Positions 28,901 to 35,997 are shown, counted from the first letter of the stretch. The stretch is DNA of 64,000 nt from Paenibacillus sp. USDA918EY (GCF_009870825.1 NZ_WTWY01000011.1:146383-210382); one strand, 5' to 3'. A program made the numbers and translations. Notes: a model not told the origin generated them from the letters alone.

Positions 28901-29747
28901 CCATGCAGAAGCACTCCGCGACGGTGCCGTACAAGAGGCCAAAGTGGCCCCCAATGCGATCGGCAGCGCGCATATTCAGCCGCAGTCGATCCTCCCCATG
29001 CATCTGCAAGCCGAGAGCATCCAGGAATGGCATTTGCAGCCGGAAGCGGTGGGCGGCAGCCACCTTCAAGACGGAAGCATCACGGAGCGGCATTTGGCCA
29101 GCGGAGCGGTAAGCACGGAAGCCTTGGGCCAGGAAGCGGTAACCGCCGATAAGCTGGCGGAATTCTCGGTAGGCAGCAGCCATATCCAGTCCGGCGCGAT
29201 TGGAGCCCGTCATCTCGTTCCGGGAGCCGTCCATGGAGAAGCGCTCCGCGACGGTGCCGTCCATGCGGCCAAAGTGTCCCCCAACGCGATCGGCAGCACG
29301 CATATTCAGCCGCAATCGATCCTGCCGCTTCATCTGCAGGCCGAAAGCATCCAGGAATGGCATTTACAGCCTGGAGCCGTCGGCGGGCAGCATATTCAAA
29401 ACCAATCCGTGGAAGGGAGACATTTGGCCGATCAATCGGTGACGATATCCCATCTGGCATTTGCTCCGGTAAGAAGCGCCTCGCGCCAGCCGACCGTACA
29501 GCAGTGCGGGATGACCGCTTTCCGCATCGGAGAAGGAGAAACGCAGGTCGAAGTTCCGATTCTGCTGCAAGAGCCGTACCCGGGCAACCAATACGTCATC
29601 GTGGCCATGTGCAACCATCCCGATTTTTATGCCGTCCTCAAAACCCAGAGGGAGGATATAGCGTTCATTGAAGTGGTAAGACGCCAAAACGGTGCCGAAA
29701 CGTTCGGTTTCCTCTCTTGGATTGCCGTTGGCATCGCTCTGACGTAA
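22944..29747 (+). CDS. Giant decapeptide-repeat protein, probable spore-surface fibre
   Basis: A 2267-residue protein. Residues 1-142: lysine-rich start, then acidic Glu/Val/Ala-rich sequence with no signal peptide. Residues 143-2172: 203 consecutive decapeptides with no break in register, consensus x-G-(S/A)-(V/I)-x-x-x-(H/K)-(L/I)-A. Residues 2173-2267: a non-repetitive beta-rich domain ending in SWIAVGIALT, reminiscent of the WIAG-tail domain of Paenibacillus repeat proteins (from memory). Such repeats in phage fibres and bacterial surface proteins form rod-like beta structures. TTG 22944 is preferred over ATG 22914 because GGGAGCGAGGGG precedes it. Absence of a signal peptide fits deposition by the mother cell on the forespore. 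Serine and threonine are frequent and could carry glycans. Confidence 0.88.
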   Translation: MKKKGKKQPDRNVSRLYFVDNPDIHELDMIVKERAESTITNQKIPAQIKSVAEALPEALITEQQESNVAVQPEADVAVQPEAAIEAAVEEAVQETVAITETVTVTEEKEECPLEPQETAQERIEEKKLPDASQPFIYTEDLSDGAIVTSKIAFGAVDSSRLKSGAVDGKAIADYAVTHVHLAEGSVTASKIAAFSVMEEHLADGAFSGSKIRDHSIGGEKLRAGSISSDKLQDRAIASEKIADGSIKSRHLSELVITSELIQEEAIIESKIAGSSIQPRHLASGAVDTSKLADGAVTASKIRNGGITGEKIKERTLGGIHIREGSLTGELLAEGTIGSGQIAPGSIGPVQLAEGSITTSHIQQGAVNGKSIAPSAVSSIHYAEGSIDGSHIGEGEITALHIADRSIGSSKLEEQSVSTAHIVDQAVTSSKIADQSILPSKIASEAVQSRHLAQGAVQEAQIAPGAVAGGHIRQGAVSRSHLADNSIESRHLQQASVQRIHIGEDAVEQKHIMEKAVGEEQLQSASVTAEKLADGSVTASKLAQSSVGGAAVAADGIGAEHIRAGAVGGRHLARLSVESGAIADEAVQSRHIEAGAISAVHLQPGIVGTDILGKDSVTSDRIAAGSLQARHLNPAIVTHVHLADHAVTSLKLSPESIATDKIQDLAITADKLADGSILSSKIRQGAVSGGHLAENSVESKHLQQASVQGGHLAEHAVEQKHLAKGIVGAVQLQPSSVTAEKLADGSVTASKLAPRSVGGETVTAESISSEHIRAGAVDSRHLAEQSVGSEAIADEVIQSRHIGAGAVSSEHLQPGIVGTDILKMDSVTSDRLAAGSVQTKHLNPAIVTHVHLADQAVTSLKLSPESVATDKIQDLAVTSGKLADGSILSSKIAKGAVGREHVAEGAVHSSAIEDGAVGFRHMAPGAVGSEQLRPGIVQESHLSAGAVGTEAIKSGSVTSWHLAAESVGSVNLQQEAVRSIHLHEKSVQERHIAPDAIVSRHLAAKSVGAEQLQKGCIGAEHLNEGSVFGGAIQDGAITRSKLAFESVGSHQLTADAVTAAHLQAGAVQEQHLASEAVHSAHLAADSIDDRHLRDGIIAKRHLANGAVSAEALQEESVTADKIAPGSIGNKHILPESVASDQLKEHSVQKRHLAPGAVDYMHLAAESVGEDQLQTGIVGERHLVSGAVSTEALGPQSVTSDKLAESSVGSVHIQAGAIGARHLAPGALHGEAIQDGSIQSAKIAPGAILGTHIQPETLRSLHLQSESIQDWHLQQEAVGSRHLQAGAVQEQHLADEAVHSAHLAAEAVGSRHLQDGIIAERHLAGGAVSTEALGREAVTADKLAESSVGGSHLQSGAVEARHLVPGAVHEEVLRDGAVHAAKVAPNAIGSTHIQPQSILPLHLQAESIQGDHLQPEAVGSRHLQDGIITERHLAGGAVSTEALGQGAVTAGKLAEASVGGSHIQSGSIGARHLVPGAVHEEALRDGAVHAAKVAPSAIGSTHLANEAVHAVHLAAEAVGSGHLQDGSVTERHLASGAVSGEALQAEAVTADKIAPGSIRSEHLLPESVSSAQLQEESVQTWHLAPGAVDHLHLAPESVGEDQLQPGIVGERHLAGGAVSTEALGREAVTADKLAESSVGGSHLQSGAVEARHLVPGAVHEEALRDGAVHAAKVASNAIGSMHIQPQSILPMHLQAESIQDDHLQPAAVGSRHLQDGSITERHLAGGAVSTEALGQEAVTADKLAESSVGGSHIQSGAVEARHLVPGAVHAEALRDGAVHAAKVAPNAIGSTHIQPQSILPHHLQAESIQEWHLQPDLVGSYHLQAGAVQEQHLADEAVHAVHLAAEAVGSGHLQDGSVTDRHLASGAVSGEALQAEAVTADKIAPGSIGSEHLLPESVSSAQLQEQSVQTWHLAPGAVDHLHLAPESVGEDQLQPGIVGERHLAGGAVSTEALGREAVTADKLAESSVGGSHIQSGAVEARHLVPGAVHAEALRDGAVQEAKVAPNAIGSAHIQPQSILPMHLQAESIQEWHLQPEAVGGSHLQDGSITERHLASGAVSTEALGQEAVTADKLAEFSVGSSHIQSGAIGARHLVPGAVHGEALRDGAVHAAKVSPNAIGSTHIQPQSILPLHLQAESIQEWHLQPGAVGGQHIQNQSVEGRHLADQSVTISHLAFAPVRSASRQPTVQQCGMTAFRIGEGETQVEVPILLQEPYPGNQYVIVAMCNHPDFYAVLKTQREDIAFIEVVRRQNGAETFGFLSWIAVGIALT
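24390..25649 (+). repeat. Older 630-bp tandem duplication (2 x 21 decapeptides)
   Basis: 24390-25019 and 25020-25649 align end to end: NSIESRHLQ/NSVESKHLQ, SVTAEKLADGSVTASKLA, GIVGTDIL, PAIVTHVHLA recur at a constant 630-base offset. The copies have diverged at many codons, so this duplication predates the 990-bp one. Confidence 0.85.
27450..29429 (+). repeat. Recent 990-bp tandem duplication (2 x 33 decapeptides)
   Basis: 27450-28439 and 28440-29429 are near-identical over long stretches, for example 27720-27780 versus 28710-28770. Within each copy a 330-bp sub-unit (11 decapeptides) recurs: GGAVSTEALG begins near 26910, 27240, 27780, 28110, 28770 and 29100. Confidence 0.88.
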
Positions 29748-29776
29748 CCGTTCTAACGCAGGAGTTATCTTCATAC

Positions 29777-29818
29777 GAGCCGGATCAAGGCCGATCACGC
29801 CTTGGTCCGGCTCTTTTT
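29777..29818 (+). terminator. Terminator of the giant repeat gene
   Basis: GAGCCGGATCAAGG (29777-29790) pairs with CCTTGGTCCGGCTC (29800-29813), 13 of 14 Watson-Crick pairs plus one G-T, followed by TTTTT. It overlaps the upstream open frame of the next gene, showing that gene begins later. Confidence 0.93.
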
Positions 29819-29906
29819 GTTCCGGGACTCGGGCAGCCGGCGATCCGATAAGCGGCGGAAGCCGAAGCGACATGCACAAACGCCGCTTCCGCTCTTCCAA
29901 CAGCCG

Positions 29907-29915
29907 CATACGATA
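29907..29915 (+). promoter_or_regulatory. Candidate sigma-K -10 box for the GT2 operon
   Basis: GCATACGATA contains a full CATAnnnTA match 40 bases before the start at 29955. No AC is found at the expected -35 distance, so only the -10 element is supported. Confidence 0.45.
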
Positions 29916-29954
29916 CTCAAGGAATATCCGTCGACTCGGAACAGGGGGGGAATT

Positions 29955-30794
29955 ATGGCCCGCATGCGCAAGCCATTTCGAAACATGCGAACATCAAGAC
30001 ATCCAAGGCGCGGAGACCGCAATCGCGGCCCGGCAAAATTTTTAATGCGGAGGACAGGCGGGTGCCCGGTCGTATCGGTCATTATTCCCGCAATGAACGA
30101 GGAAAGGACGGTCGGCCATGTGATCCGGGCTGCCCGGCAGGTTCATGAATCCAGCGAAGTCATCGTCGTGGCTAATGGCTGTACCGACCGTACGGAAAAG
30201 ATCGCGGCAGCGATGGGGGCGCGCGTGCTCCACTACGACGAGCCGCTCGGGCATGACGCCGGCCGGACCATAGGTGCCGAGGCCGCTTTGGGTCAAGTGC
30301 TGCTGTTCGTCGATGCCGATATGAAAATCGGCAGCGCGGATCTGAAGCCGTTCGTATCCGCAGTACTGAACGGAACCGACGTCGCGCTTAACCGTTACAA
30401 CGGGCCGGTCCGCCGCCGCCAGCCGCATCCTGTCGTTTTAGCCAAGCATGCGCTTAATACGTTTTTGCACCGCTCCGATTTGTCAGGGGCCTCGATGACC
30501 TCCGTTCCGCATGCGATCAGCCGCAAAGCGGCGGATTGCATCGGCGCTAGCCATCTTTCCGTTCCCCCGCTTGCCCAAGCGATCGCCATCCGTTCCGGTT
30601 TGAACGTCGCAGCCGTTCACGAAGTCCCGGTTGGAAAGCTGAACCGGCGCAGGGTGAAGCATAACGGAACGGATTTGCTGCAGCAGGTCGTGATCGACGA
30701 CCATTTGCGGGCGATGGAATGGTATTTATCCGATACGGATCCAAGAGCCGGGTTCAGCGATTTGTTCCGGGACAGAAACAGGGTGGGAAGGTGA
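29955..30794 (+). CDS. Glycosyltransferase family 2, basic N-terminus
   Basis: A 279-residue GT-A transferase. Residues 1-35 are arginine-rich (MARMRKPFRNMRTSRHPRRG). The catalytic domain has VSVIIPAMNEERTVGHVI, VVANGCTDRT, EPLGHDAGRTIGAE and LLFVDADM with the metal-binding D-x-D. ATG 29955 follows a G-rich site (29944-29950); the frame further upstream runs through the terminator and is not used. It is a tandem paralogue of the next gene, sharing the unusual LGHD-x-GR-x-IGA motif. Acceptor unknown; probably a coat or repeat-protein glycan. Confidence 0.85.
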   Translation: MARMRKPFRNMRTSRHPRRGDRNRGPAKFLMRRTGGCPVVSVIIPAMNEERTVGHVIRAARQVHESSEVIVVANGCTDRTEKIAAAMGARVLHYDEPLGHDAGRTIGAEAALGQVLLFVDADMKIGSADLKPFVSAVLNGTDVALNRYNGPVRRRQPHPVVLAKHALNTFLHRSDLSGASMTSVPHAISRKAADCIGASHLSVPPLAQAIAIRSGLNVAAVHEVPVGKLNRRRVKHNGTDLLQQVVIDDHLRAMEWYLSDTDPRAGFSDLFRDRNRVGR

Positions 30795-30800
30795 GAAGGA

Positions 30801-31916
30801 ATGAGCGCCACAAAAAGGGGACGCGGCACAAAGCACGGGCATAGCCACCGGCGGATCCGCCGCGTGGGAAGGAAACGCCCGGCAATGAAAAGCCAACAAC
30901 GTTCATCCGTTTCTCGAGGCGGCGGCAGGAGTGATCCTTGGCTGCGCCGCGCGATCAGCGCCGGATGGAAGGCCGGAGAGGCCGCACGCCCGGATGCCGG
31001 AGCGTCGCGGACGCATCTTTCCGAGCTTCAGCAATCCTTTGTGGACTGGATGAACGCATGCATACAGCAAAGGCCGGGTTATGCCCGGATGAAACGATTG
31101 TCGGAAGCTTACGTGCAGGGTTACTCTCTGGCTTCGGGGAGCAAAGAGAACGGCATACCGCTTCTGCTGAAGGGAAGCGCGGCCGCCGTCGTTTGCGTGA
31201 GCAATGAGGAAGGCACCATCCATGCGGTGCTCGGCGAGCTGGAACGGCTGCCGCTCCGGCAAATCATCGTCGTGCTGAACGGCTGTACGGACCTCAGCTA
31301 CTCGCTCGTTCGGGAGCACCGATCGGTGACGGCCGTTTATTATCCGGAGCCGCTCGGGCACGATGTGGGCAGAAGCATCGGCGCCAAGTTAGCCGAAGCG
31401 GACATCGTGTTGTTCTGCGACGGGGATTTGGCCATTGCCGCCGAAGACTTGGCGCCCTTTTTATATGCGGCGGACGGAGGCTGCGACGTCGCTTTGAACG
31501 ATCTGAACGGTTTTCTGCCGTTGTTTGCCGCCCAGGATGAAGTGACGCGTTGCAAAAGCTTCTTGAATGCATCGCTTTCCCGGAGCGATCTGGGCGCAAA
31601 CTCCATGACGGCCGTGCCGCATGCCTTATCCGGCCGCTTTATCCGGGAAACGGATCCGAGCCTTTTGTCCGTGCCGCCGAAAGCGCAAGCCGTGGCCGTG
31701 CTTGAGGGTTACCGGGTAGAGGCGGTGCACGCCGTCGACGTCTTTACGGGCAACCGGAAGCGAAAAGGGAACACGGGCAAGGGAAACAGCGTCGCCGCCA
31801 TGATAGTCGGCGACCATGCGGAAGCGATAGGCGAAATATTGAAACGCAGGGGAATTTCGGCCATGCGAACCTCCTTGTCCCGCAAGGACATCGCGATGCG
31901 GAGGAATGCGGTATGA
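30801..31916 (+). CDS. Glycosyltransferase family 2, paralogue with basic, tagged N-terminus
   Basis: A 371-residue protein. Residues 1-45 are rich in Arg, Lys, His (KRGRGTKHGHSHRRIRRVGR); residues ~50-65 carry AISAGWKAGEAA and ~103-108 YVQGYSL, degenerate forms of the tetrad tag found across the island. The GT-A domain has VLNGCTDLS, EPLGHDVGRSIGAK and LFCDGDL in place of D-A-D. It begins six bases after the upstream paralogue and overlaps the next gene by ATGA, so the genes form one operon. The extra ~90 N-terminal residues separate it from its sister. Confidence 0.85.
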   Translation: MSATKRGRGTKHGHSHRRIRRVGRKRPAMKSQQRSSVSRGGGRSDPWLRRAISAGWKAGEAARPDAGASRTHLSELQQSFVDWMNACIQQRPGYARMKRLSEAYVQGYSLASGSKENGIPLLLKGSAAAVVCVSNEEGTIHAVLGELERLPLRQIIVVLNGCTDLSYSLVREHRSVTAVYYPEPLGHDVGRSIGAKLAEADIVLFCDGDLAIAAEDLAPFLYAADGGCDVALNDLNGFLPLFAAQDEVTRCKSFLNASLSRSDLGANSMTAVPHALSGRFIRETDPSLLSVPPKAQAVAVLEGYRVEAVHAVDVFTGNRKRKGNTGKGNSVAAMIVGDHAEAIGEILKRRGISAMRTSLSRKDIAMRRNAV

Positions 31917-32677
31917 ACGGGCAAGCAGCGCTGACCAGCATCATTATCCCGACGTTTAACGGGCTGCCGTTGCTCGCGTCATGCATCGAATCCATCCGCC
32001 GATATACCGACGTTCCTTACGAAATCGTCGTCGTGGACAATGCTTCCACCGACGGCACGGATGAGTATTGCGCAAGGGAAGGCATCGTTTTCGCATCCCT
32101 GCCGGGAAACGAGGGATTTCCCAAAGCTTGCAATGTCGGATTTAAGGTGGCGCGGGGAGATTATCTCCTGCTGCTTAACAATGACGTGACCGTGACGAAA
32201 AACTGGCTCGACAATTTGCTGGCGGCCGCAGAGAGCAGCCCGGACGTCGGACTGGTCGGGCCGGTGACCAACGCCGCGAGCGGAATCCAAAAGGTGGAGC
32301 TGTCCTTCCGGGACCTGCCGGAATTCCAGCGGATCGCCGCCGCCAATAACCGTTCGGATCCCGCGCGGTGGCTCGAAGTGAAGCGATTGATCGGCATGTG
32401 CCTGCTGTTGAAAAGGGCGGCGTTGAACCGCATCGGCTTTTTCGACGAAGCGTTTTCCCCAGGCCACTACGAGGATGACGATTACTGCCACCGGGCCCGG
32501 CTGGCGGGCTATCGACTGCTGCTATGCAGGGACGTGCTCGTCCATCACCGGGGAAGCGCCAGCTTCAGTCGGTCGGAGCCGGAAAAGCTGCAGGCATTGA
32601 TCGACAAAAATCACCGTTTATTTATGGAAAAATGGCATTTTGATCCTCGACAGTTTATCGAAGAGCATAAAAAGTGA
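31913..32677 (+). CDS. Glycosyltransferase family 2 (rhamnosyltransferase-like)
   Basis: A 254-residue GT2 enzyme: SIIIPTFNGLPLL, VVDNASTDGTDEY, LLLNNDVTVTKNWL (N-N-D in the D-x-D position), GLVGPVTN and a YEDDDYCHRARLAGYRL segment with the catalytic ED. This fits the dTDP-rhamnosyl and related transferases. No tag or basic tail. ATGA overlap with the gene before and 21 bases to the nucleotidyltransferase gene. Confidence 0.88.
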   Translation: MNGQAALTSIIIPTFNGLPLLASCIESIRRYTDVPYEIVVVDNASTDGTDEYCAREGIVFASLPGNEGFPKACNVGFKVARGDYLLLLNNDVTVTKNWLDNLLAAAESSPDVGLVGPVTNAASGIQKVELSFRDLPEFQRIAAANNRSDPARWLEVKRLIGMCLLLKRAALNRIGFFDEAFSPGHYEDDDYCHRARLAGYRLLLCRDVLVHHRGSASFSRSEPEKLQALIDKNHRLFMEKWHFDPRQFIEEHKK

Positions 32678-32698
32678 ACCCGAAGGAGGAGAAGTGCA

Positions 32699-33430
32699 GT
32701 GAAAGGCGTCGTTTTGGCAGGCGGGACAGGAACGAGATTGTATCCGCTGACCCGGCTGATCAACAAGCATTTGCTTCCTGTAGGGAAGTACCCGATGATC
32801 CTGTACGGGATCGAAAGGCTTCGCCAGGCGGAGATTACCGATATTTTGATGGTGATCGGCAAGCAGTCCGCCGGCTTGTATACCGACTTTTTGGGCAGCG
32901 GCAAGGAATTCGGCGTCAATCTTACCTACCGGATTCAGGAAGAGGCGGGCGGCATCGCCGAAGCGCTCGAGTTGGCACGGGGATTTGTAGCCGAAGGAGA
33001 ACGGTTCGTCGTGCTGCTCGGCGACAATTTGTTCATGGATGATTTGAAGCCTTTCGCCGACAGCTTTGTCCGCCAGCCTGAAGGAACGGCCAAAGTGCTT
33101 CTGAAGCAGGTGCCGGATGCGAGGCGTTACGGCGTTCCCGTCTTCGACGGAAAAAAACAGGGACGGATCGCCAAAATCGAAGAAAAGCCGGCGGTTCCCA
33201 AGTCGTCATATTGCGTTACCGGAATATACATGTACGATACCGCCGTATTCGACATCATTTCGCAGATCCATCCCTCGGAACGCGGCGAGCTTGAAATTAC
33301 GGATGTGAATAACATGTATGCGGCGGAAGGAAGACTCGAATACGACATCCTCGAAAAATGGTGGAGCGACGCAGGCACCTTCGAATCGCTGCACGAAGCC
33401 GGCCGGCGCATGAAGGGAGTGATCCCATGA
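32699..33430 (+). CDS. Sugar-1-phosphate nucleotidyltransferase (RmlA-like)
   Basis: A 243-residue nucleotidyltransferase that activates a hexose-1-phosphate as an NDP-sugar. N-terminal MKGVVLAGGTGTRLYPLT is the nucleotide loop, with KHLLPVGKYPMI, LLGDNLF (metal-binding Asp), IEEKPAVPKSSY and WSDAGTFESL. This is the short RmlA/RfbA pattern, for which dTDP-glucose is the usual product. No RmlB or RmlC is in the window, so the product may be used directly or the rest of the pathway lies elsewhere. GTG start with AGGAGGAG upstream. Confidence 0.88.
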   Translation: MKGVVLAGGTGTRLYPLTRLINKHLLPVGKYPMILYGIERLRQAEITDILMVIGKQSAGLYTDFLGSGKEFGVNLTYRIQEEAGGIAEALELARGFVAEGERFVVLLGDNLFMDDLKPFADSFVRQPEGTAKVLLKQVPDARRYGVPVFDGKKQGRIAKIEEKPAVPKSSYCVTGIYMYDTAVFDIISQIHPSERGELEITDVNNMYAAEGRLEYDILEKWWSDAGTFESLHEAGRRMKGVIP

Positions 33431-34545
33431 CACGGCTATTTCGTCACACGGCAGCCTTCGTTCCGTTACGGAAGAAGGCTGCCGTTGTCAGTAGCCCCAA
33501 AAGGGCAAAGCAGGCAATCGGCGGCGGAACCTTATCCGGGCTGCGTTCGGCAAGACGCGGGGAACGGAGACGCAAGCCGTGGAGAAAAACGCAGTCCCGC
33601 CGCCGGAGACGCGTGACCGGATTCCCCGGAACGGCAGCGCCGTACCGTCGGAAGACCTCTAGGGAAGAACCGGCGGACATCCGGGATTTGGCCGCTGAGA
33701 GCAGGGAAGAGACGGCCTATGCAAAGGGATACGACGAGGGATACAGGACGGGAGCCGCGGCCGGGGCGGAAGAGGAAGTGGCTTCACTGCTCCCGCCTTA
33801 TACGATTTTGCCCGACGTATCCGCCAAAGAGGTGATGCAGGCGGGGCTGCAGGGGTATTTGCACCGGCTTAAACCGTTGATGAAGCCGGAAGAGGTCTAT
33901 CGCCGCCTGGAGCAATCATTGGCGGCCGGACAACCGCTGTCGGTAGTCCGGCTGGGGGACGGCGAGCTGCTCGCTTTGGCGCATGACGCCGTGCTTCCGC
34001 TGGAGCAATCATTGGCGGCCGGGCCGTTCCTTCCAACCGCCGGCATCACCCTCCCCGACCACGATGCGCGGGAACGGCTGGTTGAAGCGGTCCGTGGAGC
34101 GGACGTCATCGGAATCCCGACATCGCGTCTGCCTACGTATCAAGGGCTGCTGTTCCCGATTCTTCGCCATTTCGGCATCAGCCACGAAACGCTTGATTTT
34201 ACCGTGTCGACCATAAATTACGCGCTCCACGAGCAAAAACTGCTTCAGCAGCTGCTGCGGGGGCGGCAAGTGCTCGTCATCGGCAACAAGGCGGTGCCCT
34301 TGGCGAACGTTCTTTCCGCTTCGGGGGTGCATGTGGCCGGGGCGATTGCCCCCGTCAACGGTTTCGGGGACATATCGCGCGTGCTTGCGGAGGCGGCAAG
34401 CCATGCGTTTGACATCGCATTGGTTGCCGGCGGCATTCCGGCGGTGGTCATTTGCCGGAACATTGCTGCGGAGCTTGGGAAAGTGGCGCTTGATTTCGGC
34501 CATTTGGCCGATAAGCTCATTTCGGGCGAGCTGACCTACGACTAG
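33427..34545 (+). CDS. GT-D fold glycosyltransferase with basic, tagged N-terminus
   Basis: A 372-residue protein. Residues ~25-80 are strongly basic (RRGERRRKPWRK, SRRRRR). Residues ~98-112 carry the tetrad tag AYAKGYDEGYRTGAAAG. The C-terminal ~270 residues match GT-D fold (DUF1792-like) transferases: LSVVRLGDGELLAL with the donor-site Asp-Gly-Glu, DVIGIPTSR and VLVIGNKA. LEQSLAAG occurs twice, encoded by an exact 23-base repeat (33907-33929, 34000-34022). Start ATG 33427 overlaps the previous stop. GT-D enzymes extend O-glycans on serine-rich adhesins, so a repeat-protein acceptor is plausible. Confidence 0.8.
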   Translation: MTRLFRHTAAFVPLRKKAAVVSSPKRAKQAIGGGTLSGLRSARRGERRRKPWRKTQSRRRRRVTGFPGTAAPYRRKTSREEPADIRDLAAESREETAYAKGYDEGYRTGAAAGAEEEVASLLPPYTILPDVSAKEVMQAGLQGYLHRLKPLMKPEEVYRRLEQSLAAGQPLSVVRLGDGELLALAHDAVLPLEQSLAAGPFLPTAGITLPDHDARERLVEAVRGADVIGIPTSRLPTYQGLLFPILRHFGISHETLDFTVSTINYALHEQKLLQQLLRGRQVLVIGNKAVPLANVLSASGVHVAGAIAPVNGFGDISRVLAEAASHAFDIALVAGGIPAVVICRNIAAELGKVALDFGHLADKLISGELTYD

Positions 34546-34620
34546 AACGGATCGCGACGGGCAGGACGCATGTCCTTCGCTTCCGGCGAACGAACAGCAT
34601 ACATGCAAGGAGGGTTGCAC

Positions 34621-35967
34621 ATGAAAAGATCAGGAAACGGCCGCGGGCAGGAGGCCGCCATGCGTTACAGGGCCGGGTTCGAACGCGGGTATGAACAGGG
34701 GCTTGCAAGGGGCAGCGAAACGTTCGGACAGCCGTTCCACGGCACGAGCATCGTCATTCCAAGCTATAATCAGGCGGATTATCTGGCGCGCTGCATCGAA
34801 AGCATCGAACATCACACGGCCGAACCCTACGAAATCATCGTCGTGGACAATGGCTCGACCGACGGGACAGAGGACTATCTGGAAAAAAGGACCGGACAGC
34901 TTCGATACAGGCGACTGGAAACGAACCGGGGATTTGCCGGCGGCGTCAACCAGGGACTGATGATGGCCAAAGGCGATACCATCGTTATTTTGAATAACGA
35001 CACGCTTGTGACAAACGGCTGGCTCACCCATATGCTGCGCTGCCTGCACAGCGATTCCCGGATCGGGGCTGTCGGGCCGGTCACGAATTATATCAGCGGC
35101 GAGCAGCAGATCGAGGTGCCCTACGAAACGGTGGAGCAAATGTGGAATTACGCGGATGCCTACAGCCGACCGGACCCATCCAAATGGAAGCAGACCGACA
35201 GGCTCGTCGGATTTTGCCTTCTGTTCCGAAGGGAGCTGCTGGAGCGGGTCGGTTATTTCGATGAAGGCTTCCGCATCGGGAATTACGAGGATGACGACTG
35301 GATCATCCGAATCCGTCTCTGCGGCCTGAAGCTGGTTATTGCAGGGGACGCGTTTATCCATCATTTCGGCAGCGTCAGCATGAAAAGCTTGAGAAATGAA
35401 GAGTTCCAGACCGTTGAAGGACATAATGGGCAATATTATGCGGGAAAATGGGGCAATCCATACGCCTGGGTTGACCAGGCGCGGCAGCTGGGGTTTCGCG
35501 GCGGAACGGGCGGTGCGGATGTCGCCTTGTCCGGAACTCCCGCCGATCTGTTCCCTACCCAAGTGCTGGTTCAAGATCAAGGAGGGCGGCAGTATGTTCT
35601 CCATGAAGGGAGGAAATACCCGTGCAGCGGCCTGGATGAAAAGATCGGAATCCAACCCGTGGTGCTGTCCAGGCTTGATCTTCGCAGCATCCCGACGGCG
35701 GAGGCGGTTCGATCGGAGCAGGATATACTGTCCCTGCTCCTGCCCGCCCCCGGCGGGCTGATCGACGGGCAAATCGTGAGCGGCGGCGACGGGATCGCCT
35801 ATCAATATTGCAAAGGGGCGGTCCGGCCGTTTGTCTCCGATTATGCGTTGAAACGATGGAGCCTGAAAGAAAGGGGCATCGTCCATATTCCGCCCGAGCA
35901 GCTGCGTTCCATCCCGCGCGGATTGCCGCTGATTGCTCCTCCGGTGCTTGAGAACCCCGTGCTGTAA
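34621..35967 (+). CDS. Glycosyltransferase family 2 with N-terminal tag and C-terminal repeat module
   Basis: A 448-residue protein. Residues ~18-40 hold the tag RYRAGFERGYEQGLARG. The GT2 core follows: TSIVIPSYNQADYLARC, VVDNGSTDGTEDY, VILNNDTLVTNGWL and NYEDDDWIIRIRLCGL. After ~residue 290 there are two ~50-residue units, each ending in L-R-S-I-P-x-(A/G), the second in SIPRGLPL. This resembles short surface-protein repeats of the I-P-x-G-x-P-L type (from memory) that may bind cell-wall or glycan. ATG 34621 has AAGGAGGG six bases upstream. Confidence 0.83.
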   Translation: MKRSGNGRGQEAAMRYRAGFERGYEQGLARGSETFGQPFHGTSIVIPSYNQADYLARCIESIEHHTAEPYEIIVVDNGSTDGTEDYLEKRTGQLRYRRLETNRGFAGGVNQGLMMAKGDTIVILNNDTLVTNGWLTHMLRCLHSDSRIGAVGPVTNYISGEQQIEVPYETVEQMWNYADAYSRPDPSKWKQTDRLVGFCLLFRRELLERVGYFDEGFRIGNYEDDDWIIRIRLCGLKLVIAGDAFIHHFGSVSMKSLRNEEFQTVEGHNGQYYAGKWGNPYAWVDQARQLGFRGGTGGADVALSGTPADLFPTQVLVQDQGGRQYVLHEGRKYPCSGLDEKIGIQPVVLSRLDLRSIPTAEAVRSEQDILSLLLPAPGGLIDGQIVSGGDGIAYQYCKGAVRPFVSDYALKRWSLKERGIVHIPPEQLRSIPRGLPLIAPPVLENPVL

Positions 35968-35997
35968 TAATTTATTTCCAGCCCCGGGTTAGGCGTA

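Larger units (their letters stand above)
23370..29459 (+). repeat. 203 tandem 30-bp units encoding in-register decapeptides
   Basis: The array spans 6090 bases, exactly 203 x 30, with no indel outside multiples of 30. Typical units read DGSVTASKLA, AGAVGGRHLA, PESVGEDQLQ. Positions 4 and 9 are almost always V/I and L/I, position 8 mostly H or K. Hydrophobic residues at 4 and 9 give a period of five, consistent with a narrow beta helix or a trimeric beta fibre. Confidence 0.95.

Noticed and set aside
23370..29459. Regular 30-base periodicity resembling a CRISPR array
   Set aside because: Units are contiguous, with no constant repeat and variable spacer pattern; they encode an open decapeptide frame.
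23424..29460. Long open frames on the minus strand and other plus frames of the repeat gene
   Set aside because: They mirror the 30-base codon pattern of the plus-strand gene, lack ribosome sites and end or start inside repeats.
29802..29954. Upstream extension of the GT2 gene from 29802
   Set aside because: It would begin inside the giant gene's terminator; ATG 29955 has its own ribosome site and upstream -10 box.
32699..33430. Complete dTDP-rhamnose pathway
   Set aside because: Only the RmlA-like step is present; RmlB and RmlC are missing and the RmlD-like protein fits the CapE-CapG set instead.
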